A DNA stretch of 64,000 nucleotides, from NCBI RefSeq assembly GCF_047973035.1, contig NZ_JBKEBF010000020.1, positions 129,992-193,991 on the forward strand, given 5' to 3'. The DNA is from Oleidesulfovibrio sp047973035. Lineage in GTDB: Bacteria; Desulfobacterota; Desulfovibrionia; Desulfovibrionales; Desulfovibrionaceae. The position numbers were made by a program, and so were the translations under genes. The notes under the pieces are model-generated. The model was not told the origin of the DNA and ran no database searches. It saw nothing but the letters and a program-made list of their open reading frames with translations. Positions 26,272 through 35,447 of the stretch are shown here, one piece after another; the stretch's first letter is position 1, and every line of letters begins with the position of its first letter.

Positions 26272-27954
26272 ATGGCAACACACTTTCGTCAAGGACAACA
26301 TAAAAAATTGACTCAACACACTGATAACACACACATTAAACAAAACAGGACTAGTCTGGAAACAGAAGTGCCTGCTACATTTTCCGGTGAACGAGTTGAC
26401 CGTTTTGTCGCAGCTATGCTTGTAGATTCAGCTATTTCCCGCGCAAAAATTCAGAGGGCAATAACTGACGGCCAGCTGCAGATTGACGGAACAATCTGCA
26501 CCAGCCCGAAACACAAGCTTAAAACCGGCCAGACCATCAGCTTCAGCTTCGAGCAGGCAGAGTCCAGCGTAACACCTGAAGAAGGCAGTCTGGAAGTACT
26601 GTACCACGACGAACATATGATCGTAGTAAACAAACCCGCAAGGCTTACCGTTCACCCTGCTCCCAGTTGCCCCGAGGGAACTCTTGTTCACCGTCTGGTG
26701 CATCATTTTCCTGAACTGCAGGCGCAGGAAGGTTTCCGTCCTGGCATTGTGCACCGCATAGATAAAGACACCAGCGGCCTTCTGCTGGTGGCCCTTACCG
26801 AAGAAGCCCGTCTGAGACTGAGTGAAGCTTTTGCTGACCGAACAATCAATAAAGAATACCTTGCCATTGTGAAAGGAGTTCCGGCTACGGCAGAAGGCGA
26901 AATTGATGAGCCCATAGGCAGACACCCGAATCATAAAACCCGAATGACGGTTATCCGTGGCGGGCGCGAAGCCCGCTCTTCATGGCGTGTTCTTATGGCC
27001 GACCCTGCCGGTGGCGGCGGAACAGGTTGGGCGCTTACCGCAGTGCGCATCTACACAGGCCGCACACACCAGATTCGTGTACACATGAGCCATATCGGTC
27101 ATTCACTGTGGGGAGATGCCCTATACTTCGGCATGCCTGATAAAGACGAACTGTCACTCACGCCCTCCCTTGCGCACACTGCAAACCGGCAGATGCTGCA
27201 CGCATGGAAAATTGCTTTCGACCATCCCATTACCGGCAAACCGCTACAATTCACTTTGCCCCCACCGGCAGACTTTACCGCGATCATTCGCGATCTGGGC
27301 AGACGAAGCCAGCGCGTAGTGCTTACCGGAATGCCGGGATGCGGCAAGTCGGCCGTACTTCAATTAGTTAAAGAACAAGGCATACCGACATGGAGTGCCG
27401 ACGCATGTGTAGCCGAGTTGTACGCCCCGGGTGGGGACGCGTGGCACGGTTTACGAGGGCGCTTCGGCGACCGTTTCATTCCCGAAGACAACGCTCCGGT
27501 AGATAAAAAAGCAATGCTGCATGCCATGCAATCGGATAGTAACATCCGCAGGGAGATAGAAGAAATTGTTCACCCTGCCGTGCGCTACCATCTGACAAAA
27601 TTCTGGAACATGCACAAAACAGCTCCGCTTGCTGCAGCTGAAATCCCGTTATTTCTTGAAACAGGCTGGAAAAGCGACGCAGATGTTCTTGTAGGCGTCT
27701 ACACACCTGCTGCAATGCGGGCAGAACGTCTGCGTACAACCCGTGGCTGGAATGAAGAAGTCATTGCTTCAATGGATGCATGGCAGTGGCCGGAGGCCGA
27801 CAAAATGCGGGCCTGCAATCTGATCATCGATAACACAGGTACAGAGCAGGATTTAAAACACAAAACAAAGGCATTGTTACGAACGCTTGAAACATTGCGC
27901 GAACATAAACTGGACAGGCTGGTCAGCACGGCAGTCCGACTGTGGACAAAATAA
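26272..27954 (+). CDS. Fusion of RluD-type pseudouridine synthase and dephospho-CoA kinase
   Basis: A 560-residue protein. Residues about 30-90 form an S4 RNA-binding domain, and 105-340 an RluA-family pseudouridine synthase with catalytic Asp164 in HRIDKDTSG and the TGRTHQIRVH motif. From about 346 to the end it is CoaE, the last enzyme of coenzyme A synthesis: P-loop GMPGCGKSA at 354, SADACVAELY, IVHPAVR, EIPLFLETG and RACNLIIDNTG. The CoaE half is slightly divergent in the P-loop but complete. The start at 26272 has GGAGG upstream. The fusion links rRNA modification and CoA synthesis in one chain; I recall similar fusions in Desulfovibrio. Confidence 0.92.
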   Translation: MATHFRQGQHKKLTQHTDNTHIKQNRTSLETEVPATFSGERVDRFVAAMLVDSAISRAKIQRAITDGQLQIDGTICTSPKHKLKTGQTISFSFEQAESSVTPEEGSLEVLYHDEHMIVVNKPARLTVHPAPSCPEGTLVHRLVHHFPELQAQEGFRPGIVHRIDKDTSGLLLVALTEEARLRLSEAFADRTINKEYLAIVKGVPATAEGEIDEPIGRHPNHKTRMTVIRGGREARSSWRVLMADPAGGGGTGWALTAVRIYTGRTHQIRVHMSHIGHSLWGDALYFGMPDKDELSLTPSLAHTANRQMLHAWKIAFDHPITGKPLQFTLPPPADFTAIIRDLGRRSQRVVLTGMPGCGKSAVLQLVKEQGIPTWSADACVAELYAPGGDAWHGLRGRFGDRFIPEDNAPVDKKAMLHAMQSDSNIRREIEEIVHPAVRYHLTKFWNMHKTAPLAAAEIPLFLETGWKSDADVLVGVYTPAAMRAERLRTTRGWNEEVIASMDAWQWPEADKMRACNLIIDNTGTEQDLKHKTKALLRTLETLREHKLDRLVSTAVRLWTK

Positions 27955-28204
27955 AAAGCAGTTGTACAACCCGCTGAGTTTACGCACGCATAACGATTGA
28001 GCCAAAAGCCGTTCCTTTCTCCGCAATCAGAAAAATGTCATGTATGTGCAATAGGAAAAAACAAAAAACGGTTTCAAGAAAACGTACGCGGTAACATCCC
28101 ATCAAGCACCATGGCTAACAAGCGGTAACTACGGAATAAAACTACAGCGCTACATACAATGCGATACACAGCCTCTATCGGCACCAACTGCACACGGAGC
28201 AGAA

Positions 28205-28948
28205 ATGTTTCCCATTCGTGATTCCATTCCCAGAGTTCACCGCCCCTGGGCGGTCTGGACAATTCTGGCATTGAACATTGCGGTATTTGTCTTTGAACAG
28301 GGAATGCCGGACTTCACCTTGCTCCGCTTCATGCATTTATACGGCGTGGTGCCCATGCGCTTCACATCGCCGGAGTGGGCGCTTTTCAGTGGTTATCCTG
28401 ACAGTTATTTTCCATTTCTCTCGCACATGTTCATTCACAGCGGCTGGCTGCATATGATTGTGAACATGTGGACCCTGTGGATTTTTGCCGACAATATCGA
28501 AGATGTCATGGGGCCTGTGGGGTTTGCGCTTTTTTATCTTCTGTGCGGACTGTCCGCCACGTGCGTTCACATACTGTTCAATGCCGACTCCAGCATTCCG
28601 GTAGTCGGCGCATCAGGCGCCATTGCAGGCGTAATGGGAGCCTATCTGCTGCTTTACCCGCATTCAAAGGTTCTTACGCTGATTCCGGTACTCATCTTTC
28701 CGCTTTTCTTTGAATTTCCCGCCAGCATTTACATGGGGATCTGGTTCATCACGCAGTTTTTCTCCGGCGTAACCAGCATTGTCACGCCACAGGCAGGCGG
28801 CGGCATCGCATGGTGGGCACATCTCGGGGGTTTTCTGGCAGGTATGGCGCTATTACCTGCATTCCGCCGCAACGACAGATGCTACTTCTGCTACAGGCCG
28901 GACCCGCGAAGACGTAGCGGTGTCATCGAGCTGCCCAGACAGGACTAA
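28205..28948 (+). CDS. Rhomboid family intramembrane serine protease
   Basis: A 247-residue protein with six or seven membrane helices. The catalytic dyad is Ser137 in GASGAIAGV and His206 in WWAHLGGF; the oxyanion Asn lies in HMIVNMWTLW. The C-terminal tail has a Cys pair (CYFCYRPDPRRR) that may bind metal. The start has GGAG six bases upstream. Substrates are unknown. Confidence 0.93.
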   Translation: MFPIRDSIPRVHRPWAVWTILALNIAVFVFEQGMPDFTLLRFMHLYGVVPMRFTSPEWALFSGYPDSYFPFLSHMFIHSGWLHMIVNMWTLWIFADNIEDVMGPVGFALFYLLCGLSATCVHILFNADSSIPVVGASGAIAGVMGAYLLLYPHSKVLTLIPVLIFPLFFEFPASIYMGIWFITQFFSGVTSIVTPQAGGGIAWWAHLGGFLAGMALLPAFRRNDRCYFCYRPDPRRRSGVIELPRQD

Positions 28949-29281
28949 TCTGCCACAGCACATCGGAATTGCATGACAAACAAAACACATCGTGGCACAC
29001 TGCCACCCGATAACAATAATAGTACGCCTGCATCCCCCGCAGTCAGCGACTGCTTTCGTTGACTTGCCCTGCGGGATGCAGCATAACAACCTTCCGCCGA
29101 CGGCGCTGCTACCATCACAGCAATACATATGCACTCCGGTAGTTGCCCGCTACGGGCCAGCAGATTCCCGGGCCTGAGACAGTGCTGAACGCACCGTACA
29201 TCGCCAGACAATGGATACAATATCCTTGTTGCCTTCCGGAAAACGCCTACGCCGCGGCAAATTCGCAAGTGGGGTTCACTC
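28949..29281. promoter_or_regulatory. Leader region of the suf operon with promoter and inverted repeat
   Basis: No gene is supported in these 333 bases. TTGACT (29059-29064) and CATAAC (29082-29087) are 17 bases apart and form a plausible promoter. A 13-base-pair inverted repeat with a two-base bulge (CTGCATCCC..GCAG, 29028-29042, with 29069-29081) overlaps the promoter spacer. It encloses a competing small hairpin GCAGTC/GACTGC. It may be an operator or a folded RNA only if transcription starts further upstream. Confidence 0.5.
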
Positions 29282-30064
29282 ATGCTCGAGATAAAGAATC
29301 TTCGTGTGAAGATCGGCGATGTTGAAGTGCTCAAGGGCATCAACCTGCACATCAATGACGGCGAAACCTTCATTCTGTTCGGTCCCAACGGCTCCGGCAA
29401 AACAACGCTGCTGATGACGCTGATGGGCTTCGGAAATTATACCGTTACCGGTGGCCAGATTCTCTTCAAAGGTCACGACATCACCCATATGCCTATGTAC
29501 GAGCGTGCTCGTCTGGGTATCGGCATGTCTTTCCAGCGCCCGCCTACCATTCACGGTCTGAAAACCCGCCATCTGGTAAGCATGTGCGGTCAGGGACGCA
29601 AAGTTGACGTGGACGGACTGGCCCGTAAAGTCAACTTTGAAAACTTCCTTGAACGCGACATCAATGCAGGTTTCTCCGGCGGCGAAATCAAGCGTTCCGA
29701 ACTTCTCCAGCTGATGGCTCAGCAGCCTGATCTGGTGCTGTTTGACGAGCCTGAGTCCGGCGTTGACCTTGAGAACATGGTACTCATCGGCAAAACCGCC
29801 CGCCAGCTTCTGGACGGCGTGCCTCCGGCAAGCTGCAGCATGAAAGAGCACCGTGCACAATGCAAAACTGCAGGGCTTATCATCACCCATACAGGCTACA
29901 TTCTTGAGTATGTCAACGCAGATCGCGGGCAGGTAATGTACAACGGGCAGCTGTGCTGCGAAGCACGCCCTCGTGATATCCTCGACCACATCTCCAAGCA
30001 CGGCTACGAAGAGTGCCTGCGCTGCCTTACCCCCACTAACGGTTCCATCAAGGAGGCCCTGTAG
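29282..30064 (+). CDS. sufC: SufC, Fe-S cluster assembly ATPase
   Basis: ABC-type ATPase of the SUF iron-sulfur assembly scaffold. The 260-residue protein has Walker A GPNGSGKTT, the Q-loop QRPPTI typical of SufC, signature FSGGEIKRSE and Walker B LVLFDEPESGVD. It pairs with the adjacent SufBD protein two bases downstream. The leader before it carries a likely promoter. It has a Cys-rich C-terminal part (RAQCKTAG, CCEARPRD, CLRCL), which is more cysteines than usual for SufC. Confidence 0.93.
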   Translation: MLEIKNLRVKIGDVEVLKGINLHINDGETFILFGPNGSGKTTLLMTLMGFGNYTVTGGQILFKGHDITHMPMYERARLGIGMSFQRPPTIHGLKTRHLVSMCGQGRKVDVDGLARKVNFENFLERDINAGFSGGEIKRSELLQLMAQQPDLVLFDEPESGVDLENMVLIGKTARQLLDGVPPASCSMKEHRAQCKTAGLIITHTGYILEYVNADRGQVMYNGQLCCEARPRDILDHISKHGYEECLRCLTPTNGSIKEAL

Positions 30065-30066
30065 TC

Positions 30067-31227
30067 ATGGGTAAAATTGATCTTTCCCGTTATTCCTTTA
30101 ACGGCGGACAGGCCAGCCAGATCAGCGACCTGACCTCGCTTTCCAGCGAAGACAAACAGCGCCTGCTCTATGCCGGTATCGACGTAAACCAGTCCAAGGT
30201 CGGCGGCAGCTTTATGCACATGAACCACTCCGGCGTTCACTGCCAGACCCGTCAGGAAGGCCTTGAAGTCATGGACATCAAGGACGCCTACAACAAATTT
30301 GACGGCCTGCCTGAATACTGGTGGAAAATGGTTGATCCCGACAAAGACGAGTTCACCAGAGCTGCCTACGACAACCTGCACGGCGGTTACTTTATCCGCG
30401 CCCGCAAAGGCGTAAAGGTTACCGATCCTGTCCAGTCCTGCCTTTTCATCAAAGACAGCGGACTTGCTCAGAACGTGCACAACATCGTGGTTGTAGAAGA
30501 AGGCGCAGAGTTGCACATCCTTTCCGGTTGTGCCACCGCTCATGGAGCCAAAGAAGCTGCCCATATGGGTATTTCCGAATTCTACGTAAAAAAAGGCGGC
30601 AAGCTGACCTTTACGATGATTCACAACTGGGGCGAAGACACTGCCGTACGCCCCCGCTCTGCCGGTGTGATGGAAGAAGACTCTGTGTTTCTTTCCAACT
30701 ACGTGCTGCTGAAGCCCGTAAAAGACCTGCAGATGTACCCCAGCATCACCCTGAACGGTTCCGGCGCGGTAGCGCGTTTCAACTCCGTCATGGTGACCCC
30801 TCCCGGCAGTTATGTTGACGCGGGCAACCGCATCATCCTGAACGCTCCCGATACCCGCGCTGAAATCATCGCACGTACACTGACCACAGGTGGCACTGTG
30901 ATCAACCGCGGCTTCATCGGCGGATACAATGTTCCCGCCAAGGGCCATCTGGAGTGCAAAGGGCTTATTCTGGGCGGTGGACGCATTCACGCCATCCCCG
31001 AACTTGATGCCACCATCGACGGCGTAGAGCTGTCGCACGAAGCCGCTGTGGGCAAAATCGCGCAGGAAGAAATCGAATACCTGATGGCGCGAGGCATGGA
31101 CGAGGACGAAGCAACCTCGACCATCGTTCGCGGCTTCCTGAACGTGGATATTATGGGGCTTCCGAAAGAACTGGAAGACTCCATCCGCGAACAGATTGAC
31201 CAGCTTGATGCCAGCGATGCCATGTAA
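30067..31227 (+). CDS. SufB/SufD-type scaffold protein
   Basis: A 386-residue SufBD-family protein, the scaffold partner of SufC. The family core is seen in the beta-helix strands, SNYVLLKPVKDLQMYP, the ILNAPDTRAEIIARTL region, and the C-terminal SHEAAVGKI with the EIEYLMARGMDEDEA helices. It is shorter than E. coli SufB, which suits the minimal two-gene type in which one SufBD protein serves for both SufB and SufD. No sulfurase or other suf gene follows; a terminator does. Confidence 0.9.
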   Translation: MGKIDLSRYSFNGGQASQISDLTSLSSEDKQRLLYAGIDVNQSKVGGSFMHMNHSGVHCQTRQEGLEVMDIKDAYNKFDGLPEYWWKMVDPDKDEFTRAAYDNLHGGYFIRARKGVKVTDPVQSCLFIKDSGLAQNVHNIVVVEEGAELHILSGCATAHGAKEAAHMGISEFYVKKGGKLTFTMIHNWGEDTAVRPRSAGVMEEDSVFLSNYVLLKPVKDLQMYPSITLNGSGAVARFNSVMVTPPGSYVDAGNRIILNAPDTRAEIIARTLTTGGTVINRGFIGGYNVPAKGHLECKGLILGGGRIHAIPELDATIDGVELSHEAAVGKIAQEEIEYLMARGMDEDEATSTIVRGFLNVDIMGLPKELEDSIREQIDQLDASDAM

Positions 31228-31658
31228 CCGGCCAAATAACCTTGTCTGAGACAATGCATCGGCCCGCCGGAAGTTCCGGCGGGCCGTTTTTATTATCTGG
31301 TACCAGCACCCTGCCCCCGTAAAAAACCAAATGCCTCTACTCAATAACAGGCACAGCATCTTTATGTTCGCGCAGTAAAAAGGTATGTGCTTTTATCAGG
31401 TGCTCTTTTTACCTCGCTGCCAGCCAGCGCTGCTAAGCGTAAGACACACCTAACAAGGCGCTTTCTCAGCATCATCACGGCATCCACTCTGACCTGTTAC
31501 GGACAGTGGTATTCTTCTGATTTCTGTTCTGAGCCCCGCTGCCATACGCATTCTTGCCTTTGCTGGCTCTTTTTTCTATCTTGCCGCCACAGTCTGCACA
31601 GATAGACACCGTTCAGTTCAACCATTAACCGGCGATGCCGGAAGCTACAGGAATTCAC
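31228..31658. other. Gene-free stretch after the suf operon
   Basis: This 431-base interval holds the suf terminator and the leader of the next gene. A 72-codon frame inside it has no ribosome binding site and no plausible protein features. No other structure was seen. Confidence 0.55.
31261..31293 (+). terminator. Terminator of the suf operon
   Basis: A 10-12 base-pair GC-rich stem (GGCCCGCCGG with CCGGCGGGCC) is followed by GTTTTTATT. Confidence 0.92.
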
Positions 31659-32108
31659 ATGCCAGGGTACAAAGGGCACCTGACCGGATGTACTGTTGTA
31701 GCAGGCGGCGCGCTTGCCGGTCTGCTTTATCTCAACGTTATTTCCGCGCCGCCCCTGACCATTGCATCACTTTTTGCGGTTGCACTTATGGCAACCATGT
31801 TTCCGGATACGGACACCGAATCCAAAGGGCAGAACTTCTTTTATGCGATCATGGCAATCGTAGATGTCATCCTGATCATCAACAAAGAGTACGAATGGGC
31901 TGCACTGCTGGGACTTTTTGCGATGCTTCCCTCTCTTGGCAAGCATCGCGGCTGGACACACACATGGTGGGCCATGCTTGTTGTTCCCTTGCCTCTTATC
32001 TTTTTGCCTATGGCTTTCTTCCATACACCCTGGGATGTGACCCTGCCATTTTATATTGCTGCTGTTGTCGGTTACGGCACACATCTGGTGCTTGATACGC
32101 TTTTCTGA
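31659..32108 (+). CDS. YdjM-type membrane-bound metal-dependent hydrolase
   Basis: A 149-residue membrane protein of the YdjM / DUF457 type. It begins PGYKGHLTGC, has the acidic motif FPDTDTESKGQ and the histidine motif KHRGWTHTWW, and ends THLVLDTLF; these charged residues in membrane helices are the family's supposed metal ligands. The start at 31659 is preferred because AGGA lies seven bases upstream. A bidirectional terminator follows. Confidence 0.87.
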   Translation: MPGYKGHLTGCTVVAGGALAGLLYLNVISAPPLTIASLFAVALMATMFPDTDTESKGQNFFYAIMAIVDVILIINKEYEWAALLGLFAMLPSLGKHRGWTHTWWAMLVVPLPLIFLPMAFFHTPWDVTLPFYIAAVVGYGTHLVLDTLF

Positions 32109-32131
32109 TTCCCGACAGTCTCTGCAAATAC

Positions 32132-32164
32132 AAACGGCCCATGGCAATCGCCACGGGCCGTTTC
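32132..32164. terminator. Bidirectional terminator between YdjM-type gene and sppA
   Basis: A stem of AAACGGCCC with GGGCCGTTT, extended by TGGC/GCCA past one mismatch, lies between two convergent genes 24 and 23 bases from their stops. Confidence 0.78.
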
Positions 32165-32186
32165 GTTCATTAAAGACAACAGCAGG

Positions 32187-33155
32187 CTACTGTGCAAACT
32201 CCGGTGCCCACAGATAGTAGAATCCTGTATCAGGTACGTTCAGATACTGAGACAGCGGCACTTGTACCAGTGGTGCAGTACCAGCCTGGGCGCTTACGGT
32301 ATTATAAGGAGTATCGTTGGGGAATGGCTCTCTCCGGTAGACTACAACTGTGGCTTCCTTCAGGCCCGCAAGTTTTGCGGCTTCTTCCACGGCCTCATCA
32401 AAATACCCGATACGATCTACCAAGCCCAGACTATGAGCTTCGGAGGCTGTCATCACACGGGCATCGGTATAGGAAGCTTCCTTACCCTGCAGGCCGCGAC
32501 GCTGGCTTACCAGGCCGACAAAGCGGCTATTCAACGTCATCACCATATTCTCTAAAATTGCTTCTTCTTCCTTGGAGTTTTCACGGAAAGGCGAACCGAC
32601 GTCCTTGAACTTTCCAGACTTGGTTGCAATAGCTTCCACACCGATCTTATCCATCAGGCCTGTTACGTTAGGCCGCAGGAAAATTGTACCTATGCTGCCT
32701 GTAATTGTAGACGGATGCGCCAGAATACGGTCTGCCGCAATGGATACATAGTACCCGCCGGATGTGGCCATATCCATTTGCAAAGCAACCACGCGGACTC
32801 CGGTCCGCTGCTTGAACCGCATAATTTCATTAAACAGCATATCGCTGGCAGTAACGCTGCCGCCGGGTGAATCAATGGTCAGAATGACGGCTTTTATGTC
32901 CGGGTCCATCTCTGCAAGACGCAGACGTGAGACCACGTTTTGCACCAGACCGGGCTTATCGGTAAAAAATCCACGGTCAGGCTTGTTATCAATCACTCCG
33001 GTGACAGGCAGTACAAGAATCTTCTCATCACCTTCACCCTGCAGCTTGTACTCCTGCAAGGCTTCCGGACCGCCAAACAACTTCACTCCAGATGCACAGC
33101 CCGTAGCGAACAGGCAAAACATCATCAGACATACAGTGGTCAGTCTCAACTTCAT
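32187..33155 (-). CDS. sppA: Signal peptide peptidase SppA, lipoprotein form
   Basis: A 322-residue S49 serine peptidase that digests cleaved signal peptides in the membrane. It has the DSPGGSVTASD motif, the nucleophile Ser in MATSGGYYVS, GSIGTIF and the catalytic Lys in the TKSGKFKDVGSPFR segment. Unlike many SppA proteins with a membrane helix, this one starts with a lipoprotein signal (ATGC, Cys about residue 20), so it should be lipid-anchored. The start at 33155 is seven bases after GGGAG. Confidence 0.9.
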   Translation of the reverse strand: MKLRLTTVCLMMFCLFATGCASGVKLFGGPEALQEYKLQGEGDEKILVLPVTGVIDNKPDRGFFTDKPGLVQNVVSRLRLAEMDPDIKAVILTIDSPGGSVTASDMLFNEIMRFKQRTGVRVVALQMDMATSGGYYVSIAADRILAHPSTITGSIGTIFLRPNVTGLMDKIGVEAIATKSGKFKDVGSPFRENSKEEEAILENMVMTLNSRFVGLVSQRRGLQGKEASYTDARVMTASEAHSLGLVDRIGYFDEAVEEAAKLAGLKEATVVVYRREPFPNDTPYNTVSAQAGTAPLVQVPLSQYLNVPDTGFYYLWAPEFAQ

Positions 33156-33259
33156 ATACACTCTCCCTCAACTCATTCGGAGTCGATAATCAGGGTCAAA
33201 ATACGGTCTTTGCTTGACACACAGCCCTAGGGTGTCAACAATCTCCGTTGGAGAATAGC

Positions 33260-34204
33260 ATGACTGACACTTTTAACAATCCTTTTGCAGCCCTCGAACA
33301 AGATAACTTCCCCGAAGCGGAAGAAGAGAATGCCCCTGCTACCGGACACTCATCCCCAGAAGATGAAGACGCCGAGCTTTTTGCACTGGCAATGCAGTCC
33401 TTTCATTCAAAGGCCGGCATGCCGGAACAGACTGCAGGATCCGGCAAAAAGAAAATAAAAAAAGAAGCTAATTCCGGCGGAGTTCTGCTGGGAGAACATG
33501 AGGCATTCAAGCGCGTGGCTAGCAAACACTTAGCAAACAACGACGACCGTAAGACCAAAGCTAAGCAAAAATCACGGACTGCGGTTAAACACCAGAAAAA
33601 CAATCCGGTGCCGCAACCTGATGAAGACATGTTGTTCAGCAGAGCCATGTCCGGAGTTGCCCCGCTCAGCAGCAAAGGACGAGAAATCAACCCGGAAGTG
33701 GCGCTGAACGAAAAAATCACGGCTGATTTTGATCCGCGTGCTCAGCTGCAGGAGTTTATTGAAGGTAAAGTCCAGTTTCAGATTGAGTATACTGACGAGT
33801 TCATTCAGGCCCATGTAGAAGGGCTGGACCCCGTGGTGCTGGGTAAAATGCGTGCTGGTCAGTACAGCCCTGAAGGCCACCTCGACCTGCACGGGCAGAA
33901 TATTATTCAGTCCTACGGCGCCATGATACAATTTTTTCAAACCAGCTACACCAAGGGTAAGCGCTGTGTTCTGCTTATCCCGGGGCGTGGGAAAAACAGC
34001 CCCGAAGGATATGGTGTTCTGCGCGAAAAAATTCAGACATGGCTCACCCGCGACCCGTTCAAACGAGTAGTGTTAGCCTTCTGCACCGCTCAACCGAAAG
34101 ATGGCGGAGCCGGTGCTTTGTATGTGCTGTTGCGTAAGTTCAAAAAAAGCTCAGGAAAAATCCACTGGAACCGCACCCCAAGCGATGCGGATTTGTTTTT
34201 GTAG
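33260..34204 (+). CDS. Smr domain protein
   Basis: A 314-residue protein. The first two thirds are charged and low in complexity, with a Lys-rich segment (KKKIKKEAN). The C-terminal domain from about residue 215 is an Smr (small MutS-related) domain with HLDLHGQ and the LIPGRGKNS motif. Smr domains are nucleic acid endonucleases, and recent work links some to ribosome rescue. The start at 33260 is preceded by GGAG. Confidence 0.88.
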   Translation: MTDTFNNPFAALEQDNFPEAEEENAPATGHSSPEDEDAELFALAMQSFHSKAGMPEQTAGSGKKKIKKEANSGGVLLGEHEAFKRVASKHLANNDDRKTKAKQKSRTAVKHQKNNPVPQPDEDMLFSRAMSGVAPLSSKGREINPEVALNEKITADFDPRAQLQEFIEGKVQFQIEYTDEFIQAHVEGLDPVVLGKMRAGQYSPEGHLDLHGQNIIQSYGAMIQFFQTSYTKGKRCVLLIPGRGKNSPEGYGVLREKIQTWLTRDPFKRVVLAFCTAQPKDGGAGALYVLLRKFKKSSGKIHWNRTPSDADLFL

Positions 34205-34502
34205 CCCAAAAGGCGCTGCGACCTGCAAGTCAGCTGATACATGCTGCAAAGTCAGGCAGTCAGATTAGGTACACGACACAACACCAACACAAAGGAAATA
34301 CTTATCATTTTTCTTGGTAAAAACAATTCTTACAAGCATTATTAAACTTTCCAGAAGGCGGCAGTACCCTCAACGAATTTTCAACGATAGCTAGCGGGGG
34401 GGCCTTTCCCTCAGGATAATCCGAATGCCTCACACCCCGGCCGTTTATCCAATTTTATAACACAATTCTCATCTGCGCTGCGTAAACCTTATCGGCAACA
34501 TT
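34205..34502. other. Gene-free stretch with a G7 tract
   Basis: No gene is seen in these 298 bases. A run of seven G lies at 34396-34402. No good promoter or ribosome binding site was recognised for the next gene. Confidence 0.5.
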
Positions 34503-35348
34503 ATGATCGTTCATGCACTGGTGGATAATAGAAAGGCACCCGACCACCCCGCTCTCTCCGCCGAAAAAGGATTGTCTTTTCATATTCGGACTGCAAAAAA
34601 CTCGATTATCTTCGACATGGGTTGCGGTCGCACATTTTATGACAATGCAAAACTGATAGAAATCGACATTGAACATGCCGATATCGCAGTAATTTCGCAT
34701 CGACACCATGACCACGCCAATGGGCTGCCCCACTTCCTTCATCATAATCAGCACGCCAAAGTGTTTTTACGCGAATGTGAAGCCCGATCCTATGTGTTTA
34801 AGTTTCTGGCTGTTCAGCTCAATATAGGTTTCGACTCTGCTCTGCCGGAGCATTACCGGAACAGATTAATTTTTATTAATCAGACTACAGAGATACTTCC
34901 CGACGTATTCGCTGTTATCAATTCCAGCGACAGATACCCCCGTCCTGCTGGTAACCAATACCTATATTCAGGCAACAAAGAAGGTCTCTTGCCGGATACC
35001 TTCGAGCACGAATTGTTTCTAATCATCAGAGAGCCTGATGGCTTAGTGCTCTTCACGGGATGCGCCCATGCTGGTGTATTAAATATGATCGAAACAGTGC
35101 GTACAATTTTTGAAGGCGAGAAAATAAAGGCCGTCGTGGGCGGCTTCCATCTGGTCGGCATCCCGATGCTAAACGGTCTTGAATGCCGCAAGTCTGACAT
35201 TATTCAATTGGCAAAGCAGCTTGCACAGTGCCCGATAGATACGTTTTATACCGGACACTGTACCGGCGTAAGAGCCTACAGAGTTTTGAAAACTATTTTG
35301 GGCGAACGTATTAACTATATACCGACAGGAAGCCGCATCAACACTTAA
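34503..35348 (+). CDS. MBL-fold metallo-hydrolase
   Basis: A 281-residue metallo-beta-lactamase fold protein of the group that includes the methanopterin-pathway RFA-P synthase-like hydrolases. The metal motif is SHRHHDHANGL; other ligands lie in LFTGCAHAG, GGFHLVG and YTGHCTG. It has no signal peptide. The substrate cannot be inferred from the context. No convincing ribosome binding site precedes ATG 34503. Confidence 0.88.
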   Translation: MIVHALVDNRKAPDHPALSAEKGLSFHIRTAKNSIIFDMGCGRTFYDNAKLIEIDIEHADIAVISHRHHDHANGLPHFLHHNQHAKVFLRECEARSYVFKFLAVQLNIGFDSALPEHYRNRLIFINQTTEILPDVFAVINSSDRYPRPAGNQYLYSGNKEGLLPDTFEHELFLIIREPDGLVLFTGCAHAGVLNMIETVRTIFEGEKIKAVVGGFHLVGIPMLNGLECRKSDIIQLAKQLAQCPIDTFYTGHCTGVRAYRVLKTILGERINYIPTGSRINT

Positions 35349-35383
35349 GCTGTGTTTGCCCATTGAATGTTTCAACCATTCCA

Positions 35384-35415
35384 TAAAAAACGGGATGCCC
35401 TGACCAAGGCACCCC
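35384..35415 (-). terminator. Terminator of the nth-proC gene set
   Basis: On the minus strand the stem ACGGGGTGCC pairs with GGCATCCCGT (one G-T) and is followed by TTTTT, 33 bases after the proC stop. Confidence 0.8.
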
Positions 35416-35447
35416 GTCTGAATTACATGACCGGATTGTTGCGGCTG

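Noticed and set aside
30004..31359. 451-codon open frame opposite the SufBD gene
   Set aside because: Antisense to a conserved gene, with composition rich in His, Val and Gly typical of a reverse-complement shadow.
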